Positions 34,773-47,008 are shown, counted from the first letter of the stretch. The stretch: 64,000 nucleotides of DNA from Palaemon carinicauda (GCF_036898095.1 NC_090745.1:77279199-77343198); one strand, 5' to 3'. Made by a program: numbers and translations. The notes: generated from the letters alone by a model not told the origin.

Positions 34773-35878
34773 ACCAGTTTATAATACTGTCTATAGCAGG
34801 TCCTCTGCCATAGTCTACGTTACTCTCATCATTTACTTCACGTACCTGAGTTTTACTTGAAACATCTTTGATTTGCTCCTCTTTATCTTGAACTTCACAT
34901 GATTGGATGTCCATTTTCTTCCCGGTATCTTCCTCATCAGCGTGGATTTCTGCTTCAACTGTCGAAATAATGAGTACTTCGTCAGGTGATGCAGGAATTT
35001 CAACAAGCCTTTCAGCTGCTTCCTCATCTTGACTTTTTTTGCCCGTTTCCGCTTCGTCCATTTGTCATTCATGTTCTGGTTCTTTCATTACTTAAGTCTG
35101 AATTAATGTTTCTTTCTTCTGGTCCCTTTCTCTCTCTTTTATTCGCTGACTTGGCTCCACCTCCATAATCTTCTCCCCATCCATTGTTGTTCACACTGGA
35201 TATATTCTTTTCATTCCTCTGTATTTCAGGGAAATCCCCCTCATTAAAGATTTAATTCCTGTCATTCATATTTAAATTACAGTCATTCATTAGATGACCT
35301 TTTCCACATCCGTAACATATTCTACTCTGTCCACTATATTGGAAGGTTAAATTGTAGCCACCAATATAAATTGAATAGGTATGTTTTCTTTTACTCCCAT
35401 CTATGCCATTGGAAAGCCATTAATAAATCTTCAAAGGGTCCAACTGTACATTTTTATTATACCTTATGTATTCCACCTTCGAAGACCTATTCAATATATC
35501 TATTGTAACTTTATCACCCATCTTGACGGGTACGTTCCTTACTGATGCATATTAAACTTGCGAACTTAAACTCACAACTTTCACTGAGTCTGTATTATTT
35601 ATATTTATAACTTAATCCTCAAAATTCTTTAAAACATTAGCAAATCTATCAGCTGAGGTTAGTTTTAACACAATGTTATTTCGATTTATATTCTGAACAC
35701 CTTTTATGTCACTAATTCCTAATTTCATAGTATTATACAACACACTACCATCAATTTCCATGCTCACGTAAGGCGCTGTATAATGCAAGCCTATGGAGTC
35801 TTCTCTTCTCATAGCATGCTGTGTATTATAAGGAGGGATTGACACTACGAGCCTTTAAACCCCAAGGCAAATCGCCCT
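34773..35878 (-). pseudogene. Non-LTR ORF1-like protein with CCHC knuckle
   Basis: On minus, 35845-35612 encodes MSIPPYNTQHAMRREDSIGL, then GLHYTAPYVSMEIDG and LKLTSADRFANVLKNFED. After a stop the same line of similarity runs through VRNVPVKMGDKVTIDIL to an intact CCHC knuckle at 35317-35279 (CYGCGKGHLMNDC, C-x2-C-x4-H-x4-C). The C-terminal part (35061-34771) is acidic. This is the layout of a LINE ORF1 nucleic-acid-binding protein of a type I recall from decapods. ORF2 is not present; the fragment stops where the plus-strand LINE 3' end at 34772 begins. Stops at about 35609 and 35552 show it is dead. Confidence 0.65.
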
Positions 35879-36180
35879 CAGGGCATACTCGTTCACCGGC
35901 CAAGACTGGTTTACTAGGTGTGTAATTGTGTTTAAATTTCCCTAAATTACAACACTAGCTTGACACATATAACACTAAATGGCACAGAGGTAATTTCACA
36001 TTACTTTTGTACAATGATAAAACAGTAGAAAAAAAAATCAGAAAAAGGCCTTAGGATAATCTCAAAGTTGATAAAAACCGGAACACTTGAAAACATGTCT
36101 TCCATCTGCGCCCGGCCAAAGTCTGACTTTCGATCATAATGTAATAGTCCTCTGCATACCACGAGTTTTCCTATCAATAA
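35879..36180 (-). other. Possible 5' untranslated region of the ORF1-bearing LINE
   Basis: GC-richer than its surroundings near 36110 and directly upstream (minus) of the ORF1 start. No coding potential was recognised. Confidence 0.3.
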
Positions 36181-36322
36181 GCTTATTACGAAAGAATTAT
36201 GTCGGATAATTTACCCTTTTGCTTTAAGATTAACCAAGACATTTTCGTTAACTGGAATAATGGTAAAGGAATATGATAGAAATTGGTGAGACCTCTTATA
36301 CATTGAAGCGTGCCCACAATCC

Positions 36323-36323
<1 letters not shown>

Positions 36324-36354
<31 letters not shown>

Positions 36355-36370
36355 CTTTTTTTTTTTTTTT
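36324..36370. repeat. Poly-T tract
   Basis: About 47 T with one C. On minus it would read as a poly-A tail, but no LINE body was recognised next to it. Confidence 0.95.
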
Positions 36371-37856
36371 CGAGGGAGATTGTAAAAATGAAGCTTATGT
36401 TAGATTGAGAGAATTGATATACAGTGTTCCAAATGCCTTATTTCTGAATCCAATAACAGAATATCATGTCTTGGCTTCTCACAAAATTCCGAATGGTTCC
36501 AGGCCGAAATGGTCAAGTGAAAGTGTTTCTTGTTGCCGCTCGGGAGAGATTTATTGTCTGGAGGTGTAGTAAGAAACTAGGAACTGAAATCAACGGCATA
36601 AGACGAGCACTAGAGCGGAAGGTCATTAATTTTAAAGCTGCTGAGATTTTTATTATAAATAAACGAATAAAGAATGAAAAAAAAAAAACATACCACTACA
36701 TGTCAGGGGATAAAAGAAGAAGTTCAGAAAGTAAATCCAAAGATTGAGAGAAAACTTTTAGGATTCCAAGGACATCATTCCTCACCTGCGTGATTCAGTG
36801 ATAAAAAACATAGTCAAACATTAATTGTTCATTACATCAGCTGTACAAATTATGGTTTAACCACTATCTAGATAGGTTGAGGAGCTGGCATGTCCAATGC
36901 TCGAACCCTCTGAACTAGAGATTCAAAGATAGCAATGTAAATTTTCCCCGTTAAGCTCCCATCTATTTGCAGTAATTCACCCTGCCCAAAGGCCTACATC
37001 CAGCCCCACATAGCTGTGATAATTTGGCAACTAGGTTACTTGAAAAGGCACTGTAAATCGGGACTTTATCTAACAGAGATAAGTCTATTTGGATCAAAAT
37101 TAAAAGAACGTTGCACATTAACTTGAAAAAAAAGTCCTCTATCTCCAAGCTATGTAATTTTCTCAAGATAAAGCTGATACAGCAGTATTTATATAATCAT
37201 TGATGACTTACAGTCAGGGCATTAGCATAGAGCATAATCTAGTGCTAATGCCATCTGTGCGAGTATTTTACTCGGCAAATTAGAGGAGAATACATTTTGG
37301 GAAAATGAGTGAATCCTACTTTCTTGACAAAATTTAGGAAAATTACGTCGTTCTGAAACTAAGTAACTTTTGTTTATATAATTTGTCAATAAAATAAATT
37401 TCTCAAAGATTATAGTAGAATATAATAGTGGTCTCATTTACCTCAATACAACTCATTTTTAACTCTGTATTCAAGATGCTCTGCGGTACTTATATTTACA
37501 GTATCCATCATCGATTTATCTAATATGCAAAGTTAATACTTAACTTTTGCTACTAATCAACCTTTCAACAGCAACAACTACTTTATTCTACCGATACTGA
37601 TACTGCTACTAGCTACTAAATATCAACCAAATAGTGAATTATGTTAGCAATACTTATTACAACACTAGCTCTTATTACATAATTTATAGGCAATGATACA
37701 ATATTTTTCAAGAATCTTCACTAAAACTCTTTCTTATTTCCTGTGTCGGACTACTGGGGCGATGGGAAAATTCTTCGCCCCGACCCTTTCTTAGAAAGTG
37801 CCTACTGGGCTCCTCCCAAGATAAAAATAGTGAATGACAAATAATAAAATCTATAT
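36371..37856. other. No gene recognised
   Basis: A 93-codon plus-strand frame at 36466-36747 is Lys/Arg-rich at its end and has no motif I know. The rest is AT-rich. Confidence 0.45.
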
Positions 37857-37859
37857 ATG

Positions 37860-37876
37860 AGTATATATATATATGA

Positions 37877-37963
<87 letters not shown>

Positions 37964-37998
37964 CGTGTGTGTGTGTGTGTTTATGTGTGTGTGTGTTT
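37860..37998. repeat. Compound (TA)n-(TG)n microsatellite
   Basis: TA repeats to about 37950, then TG repeats with C and T interruptions. Confidence 0.95.
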
Positions 37999-38221
37999 TG
38001 TGTTTGTAGTGGATAGGCGACAGGATAAATGATACTACAGAATAGAATATTGCAACTCGATTTGTAATATTAGTATAGATTCGGTGAGGTTGGACAAGGC
38101 TCTTCTTGTATCATGGAAGTAGTAACAAGAGAAACACTTTACCTGTTTTGTCCTTCTGATACTAGACATATTTGAAGAACGATTTTCCTCGAATGTCAGA
38201 GAACTTTTGAATCTAGTTCTA

Positions 38222-38294
<73 letters not shown>

Positions 38295-38329
38295 TTAATA
38301 ATAATAATAATAACAATAATAATAATAAT
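38222..38329. repeat. (AAT)n microsatellite
   Basis: About 108 bp of AAT with one ATT and one AAC interruption. Confidence 0.97.
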
Positions 38330-38617
38330 TTTTTCATATGGGGTTAACTCTACTGAAGCTTCCCTAACCACTATTGATTTGGAAAAAAATAGAAAGAACT
38401 TTCTCATAACAGAAGTTAAAAAACAGATATTAATCATACCTTTTAACTTTAAGATTCATATTTCTTTATTGTTTATGTTATTAGGAGTTATAATGATCCT
38501 TCTCATGAATGGATTTGTGATTTATAATTAATGCATAAAAGTCTTATCTACATATAAGGAAAATACAAATAAGGATCTATGTAATCTACGTGTAATTTAA
38601 AAATAAAAAATATCGTG

Positions 38618-38620
<3 letters not shown>
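38330..38620. other. No gene recognised
   Basis: AT-rich spacer between AAT and GA tracts. Confidence 0.5.

Positions 38621-38702
<82 letters not shown>
38621..38702. repeat. (GA)n microsatellite
   Basis: 82 bp of pure GA repeat. A CT tract follows 270 bp away at 38971, so the two are in inverted orientation and could pair. Confidence 0.97.
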
Positions 38703-38705
<3 letters not shown>

Positions 38706-38969
38706 CTCTGGATTATCGAACAATCAACAGAATATATTGATAACGATCTTTACATAAATAACCTTGATATTCAAGTCCTAACACTACATGAGTTCCCCTC
38801 CATTATCCATATAAGAATAAAAGAAGAAAAAAGGTCAAGATACGACACTGCAGTTGTTTGTTTGTTGGCAATGGCTTCCTGATCTAACATGAACCTTATG
38901 TGCAATAGCAATATTATGTAAAGATCACACAACAACATTTTCTATTATTGCAAAATACACAAAGTAACA

Positions 38970-38970
<1 letters not shown>

Positions 38971-39040
<70 letters not shown>
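38971..39040. repeat. (CT)n microsatellite
   Basis: 70 bp of CT with one TT interruption; complementary to the GA tract at 38621-38702. Confidence 0.97.
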
Positions 39041-39043
<3 letters not shown>

Positions 39044-40988
39044 CACAGGCAAGTCTGAAATTGACCATAGCAACAAAGACAGGGAACTTCTTAAGCATGT
39101 CTTGAAATGTTTGTGGAATTGAGATACAAATAATTGTTGTTCAATCATAAATCCAAAATTTTTCTATTACAATACGTTTTGACTAAATGCGTTTGCTCAA
39201 CCTAATACGCAAGTAAGGTGGCTTATGATTTTTGGTCTAAAACATATTTTCAGGTAAGCAAAATAGTATGTCGGTCTTAAATCATGATACAAATTCTCAA
39301 ATTTAAATTATATATTAATCATAATCTGTCTGAAAGTTACCTGTGACACGGTTGCTTTTCATTTTCGAAAACAGCCCAGCAAACCTATAATATATGTTAT
39401 GGGGCTGACTGTGATGCATTTCAAATCCTTTTAATCAAATCATAACAAAATATGTCACATCATAAGAAAAATCTTATATTGCTTCAAATGCATAATACCA
39501 TTTAACAAATCTGTTACTGACAATAATATCAATTTATACAATGTTTCTCTATTTAATGTTGCTGTCCGCAGCGTAATCGACTATCGAGATAGTGGTTTCT
39601 TTATAAATTTGTGGCAAAATGTTCAGTATCTAAAGATGCTTCATATATATTCTTACAAAGCTGATCTAGCATAAGAGTAAATATTTTATTCATGTATTTC
39701 ATTTGCGTATTTGAGAGATGTATAGCCAGCTCGTAAGGCGAGTTCCACTCATATAGGTTTCCGTTATGCATGTAAATTACATAAGACTTTCGTCATTCAT
39801 GTGATTGTATTTTCAATTGATTTAGTATATGTAAATTTACGTTATTTTTTAAGAATTAACTTTTTATTTCACGTATTTTATTACGAAGTCTTAAGTAACT
39901 CGTTTAGGTATGCTGTATCACACACATGAGGTATAAACATGAGGGATTATATAATTTCTATGTTTCAACATGGCTAGGAAAGTGCATGAGAGTTCTCGAA
40001 GTAGATTTACTCTTTTATATTTACTGTTTCGAAGAGTAGGTGGGTGGAGTTAGCCGAGAGAGGGTTGCAATCAGGGTTTGTATCCCTTTTTCAATTTACT
40101 ACGTTGGCAAACTTGCCGCTAGAGCCTCCCCCCCCCCCCCCCCACCCGCCACTAAAATTATCTATTTAGAAAATTCTAGACGAATCAAGTCAATATAAAG
40201 AGACCCTAGGAATGCATAAGCAGCAGAAGAGACCCAGCCTATTCCTTTGAAAGAGCCAAAGTTCACCTGCCCTCTCTCCTCTCCAGTATGTGACCTCTCA
40301 AATATGAATAATTTTTTTACCCAGCATTTATCATATATAGTGTGTTCAAAAATTAATGAAACTATTGAATGTTAATTCAAGTGTAGTGTGTTAATGTAAG
40401 TACATCGTCAAATACATTTTTGTAACTGGCCCTGTGAGATTTAGGTTAAACAGTGAAGTATATATATTTTTATTATCTGTTTGGTAACCTTGTGTAACCT
40501 AAAAGACGTAAGTGTAACAGTTACCTATATGTAACTTTCATCTTTGTATGTTCATTAGTGTTAAAGTGTTAACTCTTTTCACTAATTATCAAAATTAAAT
40601 ATTTTTATAATTTAATTTCTAGTGAATCAAGTGATTGTATAATTTTCATAACGCAACATTTTCTTGTCTTAGTCTAAGGTATTGTTCATGTTTAATATTT
40701 CGAGTGATTTATTTTTTATGTTAATTCTTTAGAAGTGTTGTAAGTTTTTATAAAATATATTTATTTTTGTAAAGAGTGTATTATTTCAATCACCAATATT
40801 TCCTAATGGTGCTTTGCTTGTAATCCCTGATTAAGAACCGAAGTAAGAGATTGGTTTTTGTATAGTTCAAGTAAATAATCACCTAATTTTGTTTCGAGTG
40901 TAAAGTAAAGAGATCTTTGGATATTTGGTGTTCATATATATTGCCATCTGGGAGTAACGTGAGTTTATGTAATTCGCCAGCCGTAATA
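39041..40988. other. Longest stretch without recognised features
   Basis: About 1.9 kb with no recognised coding sequence or transposon. A poly-C run lies at 40128-40143. The remainder is AT-rich and looks unique. A host regulatory or intronic segment cannot be excluded. Confidence 0.5.
40128..40143. repeat. Poly-C run
   Basis: 16 C in a row, rare in this AT-rich window. Confidence 0.9.
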
Positions 40989-41010
40989 ATATATATATAT
41001 ATATATATAT
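40989..41010. repeat. (TA)n microsatellite
   Basis: 22 bp of TA that ends at the tail of the minus-strand SINE copy. Confidence 0.9.
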
Positions 41011-41206
41011 GATAAATTTTGCACATTTTTACGTGTTTTTCATATTCAAATAACCCATATATATTTTGATATATTAATGTCTGGATTCTCTTAACGACCT
41101 CGGGATCAGAGCCCCAGGCGAAATCTCACAAAGACAAGAGCTTGGCTCCGGCCGGGAATCGAACCCTGGTCGGCAAGCTTATATAGACAGTGACTAACCC
41201 ATTCGG
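41011..41206 (-). mobile_element. tRNA-derived SINE, minus copy of palindrome
   Basis: Reverse complement of the copy at 41207. It has the tRNA-like head, a body with GCCTGGGGCTCTGATCCCGA and CGTTAAGAGAATCCAGAC, and a longer tail (to GCAAAATTTATC) that the other arm lacks. B-box-like GGTTCGATTCC lies at 41155-41165 on minus. Confidence 0.82.
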
Positions 41207-41363
41207 CCGAATGGGTTAGTCACTGTCTATATAAGCTTGCCGACCAGGGTTCGATTCCCGGCCGGAGCCAAGCTCTTGTCTTTGTGAGATTTCGCCTGGG
41301 GCTCTGATCCCGAGGTCGTTAAGAGAATCCAGACATTAATATATCAAAATATATATGGCTTAT

Positions 41364-41370
<7 letters not shown>
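41207..41370 (+). mobile_element. tRNA-derived SINE, plus copy of palindrome
   Basis: Starts with an A-box-like GGCCGAATGGGTTAGTCAC, shared with the minus arm at the centre, and has a canonical B box GGTTCGATTCC at 41248-41258. The body is then the same as in the array at 53561-54777 (GCCTGGGGCTCTGATCCCGA, GAGAATCCAGAC, TATGGCTTATTTGAA). It ends in a TA tract instead of the longer tail. The tRNA-like head suggests transcription by RNA polymerase III from internal promoters. Confidence 0.82.
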
Positions 41371-41420
<50 letters not shown>

Positions 41421-41489
41421 TATATACATATACATATGAATGTGAATATTTATAAAATATACATATATATATATAAGTATGTATATAAT

Positions 41490-41537
<48 letters not shown>

Positions 41538-41543
41538 AGTGTG

Positions 41544-41588
<45 letters not shown>

Positions 41589-41604
41589 ATATATGTATAT
41601 ATTT

Positions 41605-41656
<52 letters not shown>

Positions 41657-41672
41657 ATATATGTATATATTT

Positions 41673-41744
<72 letters not shown>
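41371..41744. repeat. Long (TA)n-rich array
   Basis: Grows directly from the tail of the SINE at 41370. It contains a near-duplicate of about 65 bp (TGTGTGTATATATG-TATATATTTATACAT blocks at 41580 and 41648). Confidence 0.97.
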
Positions 41745-41746
41745 TC

Positions 41747-41747
<1 letters not shown>

Positions 41748-41825
<78 letters not shown>
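41748..41825. repeat. (GA)n microsatellite
   Basis: GA repeat with one GG slip near 41780, joined directly to the TA array. Confidence 0.97.
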
Positions 41826-41828
<3 letters not shown>

Positions 41829-42360
41829 AGAAAGCTTTTTGCATATAGGCTATGCATTCACTTTACATGATACATATTTAACACTAGCCTATAAAATATG
41901 CATAATTCATAATTCAACAAGAGTGTTTATTAAGAAAAAGCATTTTCCATTCGTAAATAGCCCTCGGTTATAGCAAAAGAAGAGTGCCTGTTTTCAATAT
42001 TTCATGTGAATTTGATTTTTTGGACTACCTGTACTTGTTCATATAACAGTATAACTGAAATTTTATTTATATAAGTAATTAGTGGGTATGGATTTTTACG
42101 TATTTTAATATGTATAAGAGTTTCTTTGTATTAGATTGATATTATGCCTAGGTAGCAGATATATTAAGAAAACCATAGAATTAAACCCATATTTTATTCC
42201 TCTCAAATAATCACAAAAGTCTTAGTTAAGATTTTCATTGTATTTATAATATGGTGATTAGTAACATGAATGCAATTTTGACAATTCCCCTAATGGCTTT
42301 CAATGCATAAAACTATCACAAATGGGTTACTCATTTTTTTCTTGCCAAATTGTTTATTTA
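41826..42360. other. No gene recognised
   Basis: AT-rich sequence without recognisable features. Confidence 0.5.
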
Positions 42361-42369
42361 TGACAGTTG

Positions 42370-43245
42370 TGGCCTCTTTATGGTTGCGGCGAAGGTTAGG
42401 TTTTGTTAGGCGTATCTTTGCATGCAAGGAGTTTGCATGTATGTGTGTGTTTTTTATACGCATAACTTTAAAACTGTTTAACCAAATCTCATGAAATTTC
42501 GTGGGATAATTGGCCTTGATCCAAAGACAATTTGATTTTGTGAGTGATTGTGTCAAAAGTCAAGGCTGAGGTCACGAAAAGGTAAGAAACGAACCACGAT
42601 ACTCAAAAACTATTTAACGAATCTTTTGAAATTTGGCGGGAAGATTGGCCATGGTGCAAGGACAATTTCATTAAATTTTTGGAGTAATAGGGTCAAAGGT
42701 CAAGATCAAGTTCATGAAAAGGTAAAACATGTCTTTTTGCTATATCGTTGTTAATTTCCATCCAATTTGCATGAAACTAGTGTCAAAAGTGCATAATCCA
42801 ATTGCCTAACTTGTGATATACTACATGATATAGCCTAGTTATATCACTACCCTTGTTTCTGTATTCATTAGTTTGTATGTATGTGTATATTTGTGAATCG
42901 CATATCTAGAAAATTATTTAACTGAATCTCATAAAATTTATGTGAATGATTGGCCATGACTCAAGGAAAATTAAAGTAGATTTTAGGAGTGATTGGGTCA
43001 AAAGTAAAAATAAGGTCAGGAAAATTTAAAAAAGGTCTTTTGCAATATCGTGGCCAATTTATATCTGATTTTCATGCAACTAGTACCAAATTGGGCATAA
43101 TTCAATTGCTATCCTATGATATATGAGTTTTTGGATGAATTACATCATAGGTTTTTTGTGTGTGTGTGTGCGTGTGTGCGCGCGCGTGACAAATATGGTG
43201 GTGGCGAAGGTAAGCGCTCTACCGACTGCCAAATCTAGATTGCGT
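42370..43245. repeat. Metazoan-wide type interspersed repeat, two half-units
   Basis: Starts with TTGCGGCGAAGGTTAGG and ends with GTGGCGAAGGTAAGCGCTCT followed by ACCGACTGCC. Inside, two or three related units carry ATAACTTTAAAACTGTTTAAC-type text, TCATGAAATTT, GATTGGGTCAAAAGT and AGGTCACGAAAAGG blocks. They continue to a TGCATG(A/C)AACTAGT(G/A)(T/C)C block and GATATA near 42840 and 43110. I recall similar text (GGCGGAGGTATGCGCTC, GGTCAAAGGTCAAGGTCA) in repeats of many animals. No protein-coding potential was seen. The small ORFs at 42290-42754 are not genes. Confidence 0.65.
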
Positions 43246-43323
43246 AAGCTTTCTAACATACAAACGTTGTATTCTGTCCAAAGATTTCGAGATTTTATTA
43301 TAAAAAATCTTTAAAAAATAACT

Positions 43324-43327
<4 letters not shown>

Positions 43328-43361
<34 letters not shown>

Positions 43362-43418
43362 CATTATTATTATTATTACTATTATTATTATTATTATTAT
43401 TATTATTGTTGTTGTTGT
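43328..43418. repeat. (TTA)n microsatellite with (TTG)n end
   Basis: About 81 bp of TTA followed by four TTG units, joined to the edge of the decapod repeat. Confidence 0.97.
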
Positions 43419-43900
43419 AAGCTAAGTTACACCCCTAGTTGGGAAGGTAGGAAGCTATAAAGCCCAAGGGCTCCGAAATGGGGAAATAGCCCAGTAAGGA
43501 AAGGAAATAAGGAAACAGATAGAATAGTGTGCCTGAGTGTACTCTCAAGCATGAGAACTGTATCCCTAGACAGTGCAAGACTATAGTACAGAGGCTATGG
43601 CACTACCGAAGACCAGAATATAATGGTTTGATTTTCGAGTTTCCTTAGCCTTGAAGAGCTACTTACCATGGCTAAATAGTCTCTTCTATCTTTACCAAGA
43701 GGAAAGTAGCCACTGAACAAGTAGCTTAGTATTGTATGGTGTATGAGGGAAGAGATTAGGAAAGAATTACCCGAACTATTCGGTGTATGTGTAAGCAAAA
43801 GAAAGATGGCCCATAACTAGAGAGAGATCCAATATGATACTATCTGGCCAGGCAAATGATCCAATACCACCCTAGCTTCGTAGCACATTATAGTTGCTAA
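43419..43900 (+). repeat. Decapod interspersed repeat, plus copy
   Basis: Begins GTAAGCTAAGTTACACCCCT and holds GGGAAATAGCCCAGTAAGGA, AGAGGCTATGGCACTACC, ACCATGGCTAAATAGTCTCT and GGTGTATGTGTAAGC. It is the reverse-complement relative of 26186-26804, with small internal deletions relative to it. The family is, as far as I recall, very common in palaemonid shrimp sequence. Confidence 0.75.
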
Positions 43901-44050
43901 TGAAATATCCAAACATGTTATGTTATTGCTATTATAACCATAATTTTAAAAAAAAAAAAAAGTAACATTGTTGCATTTGTATTATATATAATGATATTTA
44001 AATGATACACAGCAGGTACACTTTTTTTCATAATATAATACAATATATTA

Positions 44051-44453
<403 letters not shown>

Positions 44454-44457
<4 letters not shown>

Positions 44458-45130
44458 GAGTGTGCATATGTGGTATTGTATTTTGATTCTAACTAGCATT
44501 ACTGGTATTACAATAGGTCTAGGGAGAATTTATTCGTATAAACTTATTTTAGTTAATAAAAAAAATCATGAAATAACTACGGTTTTCACTTTCTCCTCAC
44601 AAACATTCATGAGCTTCTATAAAAGCTTATCACCCTTTTGTAACCTAAATAATCAATTGTGATAGTTTACTGTGTGCATATACAGAATTGTCCCGCATTG
44701 CTACCCAGGTATTTTTGTTCACATGTTTGGCATTGGTTTGGTATAGTTTCTTTCTTGTATCAATAAAATGCATAGAACCTTTCTTTCAACAGCTAGAGGT
44801 TTATATTCATCTGGATTAGATTCAGTTAGCCTGTCAGACTATAATATTCCAACGTAGTTATATCAAGTTTATCCTAAGAATGTGCTGGGCACTTCTTTTC
44901 CTTCCAGAGCAGTTAAGCTTACCTCGTAGGGCGATGACGGCAGGTGATGAGAAGGAATAATATACCTAATCGATGGGTTCAGGTTTAGAGATTCAAAGGA
45001 ATTGTAAGGGTAAACGAACTCGACAAATACGATTCAGTCAGTCGTACGTAGACCTATCCTGCCTGCCATGTCTTCTTGGTGTGCTCTCTTTGAGAAGTTC
45101 CTTGTGCTATGTATAACTCTACAGCCAAGA
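44454..45130. other. No gene recognised
   Basis: Includes a GC-richer block near 44930-45120 just upstream of the Tc1-like relic. That block may be part of the same transposon, but no inverted-repeat end was found. Confidence 0.4.
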
Positions 45131-45156
45131 TTACATTAACAGGAAAACCTTTTAGC

Positions 45157-46275
45157 ATGAGAAATCAATGTGCTTTGGTGAAAGCTATTGCATGTGAGCT
45201 TGGAGTGACCAGAAATACACTTAACAAGTGGTAGAATATAATGGTGGAAGGCAGGAATCCACGCGACGCTCCAAGAAGAGGTACATCAAGGAAGACCTTT
45301 GCTACTGATGAGCAAAGAATTATAAATGAACTTACAAAAATCCAATCACAAATGCTGTTGAAGTCCTCTATGCCCTGCAATTAGGTGTCCCATGAAATAG
45401 TGCGACAAACTCTTCATGAGGTGGGTGTTCATCGTAAGACCCTGCAGTGAAGGGAAACCAAGAGGAGCGACACCATTTTAACATCCTTGGTTTGCTCAAC
45501 GGTATGCATAAGATGGTTAACAGCTTTGGGGTAGAGTCACATTTCTAAAAAAAAAAAAATCCTCTTACCCAATCACGGCTACCTGCATAGCTGGAGAAGA
45601 GTTAACACCAGATATATGAGAAAATATATCATTGAAGAACGAAGATTGGGCATGCAACTTTTATTGCCTAGGGATGCACAGTATTGGAGAACTGGCTCAT
45701 ATTGATGGTCGCCTCACTGTAAATAAATACGTTGAAATTGTTAACAAAGTTATGCTGCCCACAGTTCATGCCATGGCTGTAACTGAGGACCAGGTGAAAT
45801 TTAAGCAGAAAGTATCTGTATACAGATGTAGTGCCTCTTGAACCATCCGACCATTTTCCACTTAAAGTTATTCCAGTATACTATATGTGTTATTTTTCAG
45901 CTTTCATTCAGTCAATCAGCGTTATTAATGCATCTGCGTATGAGCCTATTCATAATGATCACCTAATGATTTCATAATTTTTTTTCTCACCGACTATTAC
46001 CCCATTAGGACAAGCATACGGGAAAATATAATTATCAAATTATAAATGAATAAATTACCTTCTAACCAGTTAAATCATGGGCACCTGATTTAAAATAGGT
46101 GGAAATCCGTTTGTTCAAAACACTGCCATGATTACAAAACAAGAATAGTGACCCAGTTGTTTTAAGGGCATCTAGTTATACAATAGAATTGATGAACTGG
46201 ACAAACCTAAAACCCCGATCTCAACCTCCTTGATAACTTCTGGGGTGTTACCATAGACTCGTGGAAGCCACCTAG
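45157..46275 (+). pseudogene. Tc1-like transposase pseudogene
   Basis: Plus-strand translation gives, in order, a helix-turn-helix part (VKAIACELGVTRNTLNKW), RTFA-like KTFATDEQRIINELTK, RQTLHEVGVHRKTLQ, then at 45632-45841 GMHSIGELAHIDGRLTVNKY with VEIVNKVMLPTVHAMAV. This order matches the N-terminal DNA-binding half and the first part of the DD34E core of Tc1-like transposases. The second catalytic Asp is lost: FKQ is followed by Lys-Val where DN is expected. The third region returns at about 46205-46255 as PDLN, then DNFWG (Asp for the usual Glu), after some 300 bp of unrelated sequence. Stops and frameshifts are frequent. It would have cut and pasted the element into TA sites. Confidence 0.78.
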
Positions 46276-46820
46276 AAAAAAAAAATAATAATAAAAAATA
46301 AAGGAAAGAAAAAAAGAAAAACTAAACAGCTCCTGAATCACAGCGTGTTAGAGTGGGCGATTAGGAGGGAATTAAAATAACGTATCCAGTTCTGTAGCTT
46401 GTCCCAGGCAGGCTGCAGGAGGTCAAAACTAACAATAGGGATGGATTACTTATTAAATTTTATCAATTAAAAAGCATTGTGATAACTAATAAAATCATCA
46501 CTGGTCCTTTCAATCAGTTGGGTGATTGATTGACATGAAACCCTTTAGTCATAGGCATCACGAACTGTAATAGCATTGTGTCAGAATAATTATCTGATAA
46601 TGTTGCTCATAATTCTTTTATAATTTATAGGTGAAGAATTCCATGGTCTTCTACTTCATGGAGCGAAGCGTAGATCCAAATTATACCTCAACCTCTTGCA
46701 ACGCTTATAAAAAAAAAAATATCTTATCACTTAGAGTTCGTGTGCATTCTCTATAATAAATGCGACTTGTCGTCTTGTTTATGTGTGCGTGAGTGTATGT
46801 GTGTGTGTTTGTGTGTGCGT

Positions 46821-46823
<3 letters not shown>
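46276..46823. other. No gene recognised
   Basis: A-rich near 46275-46320, otherwise AT-rich without recognisable features. Confidence 0.5.
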
Positions 46824-46886
<63 letters not shown>

Positions 46887-46892
46887 AGAGAG
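46824..46892. repeat. (GA)n microsatellite
   Basis: GA repeat with one GG slip at about 46867, preceded by a TG-rich stretch. Confidence 0.97.
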
Positions 46893-47006
46893 TGCGTGTA
46901 CGCTAAATTCATTAGTAGCTCCACCTTGTCAGAGTAGGTTACATCCACACAATTAGCATTTCCTAGTCAAGAAACTTGTGTTGGTTCACGTAAACCACGC
47001 AAACCT

Positions 47007-47008
47007 GT

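Noticed and set aside
41207..41275. Functional tRNA gene at the centre of the 41-kb palindrome
   Set aside because: A and B boxes are present, but the head continues into a repeated SINE body and lacks clean acceptor and anticodon stems.
41579..41857. Frames with Glu-Arg or Leu-Ser repeats (here and at 1.4, 20.7, 39.0, 44.1, 46.8, 52.4 and 52.8 kb)
   Set aside because: Translations of GA/CT microsatellites.
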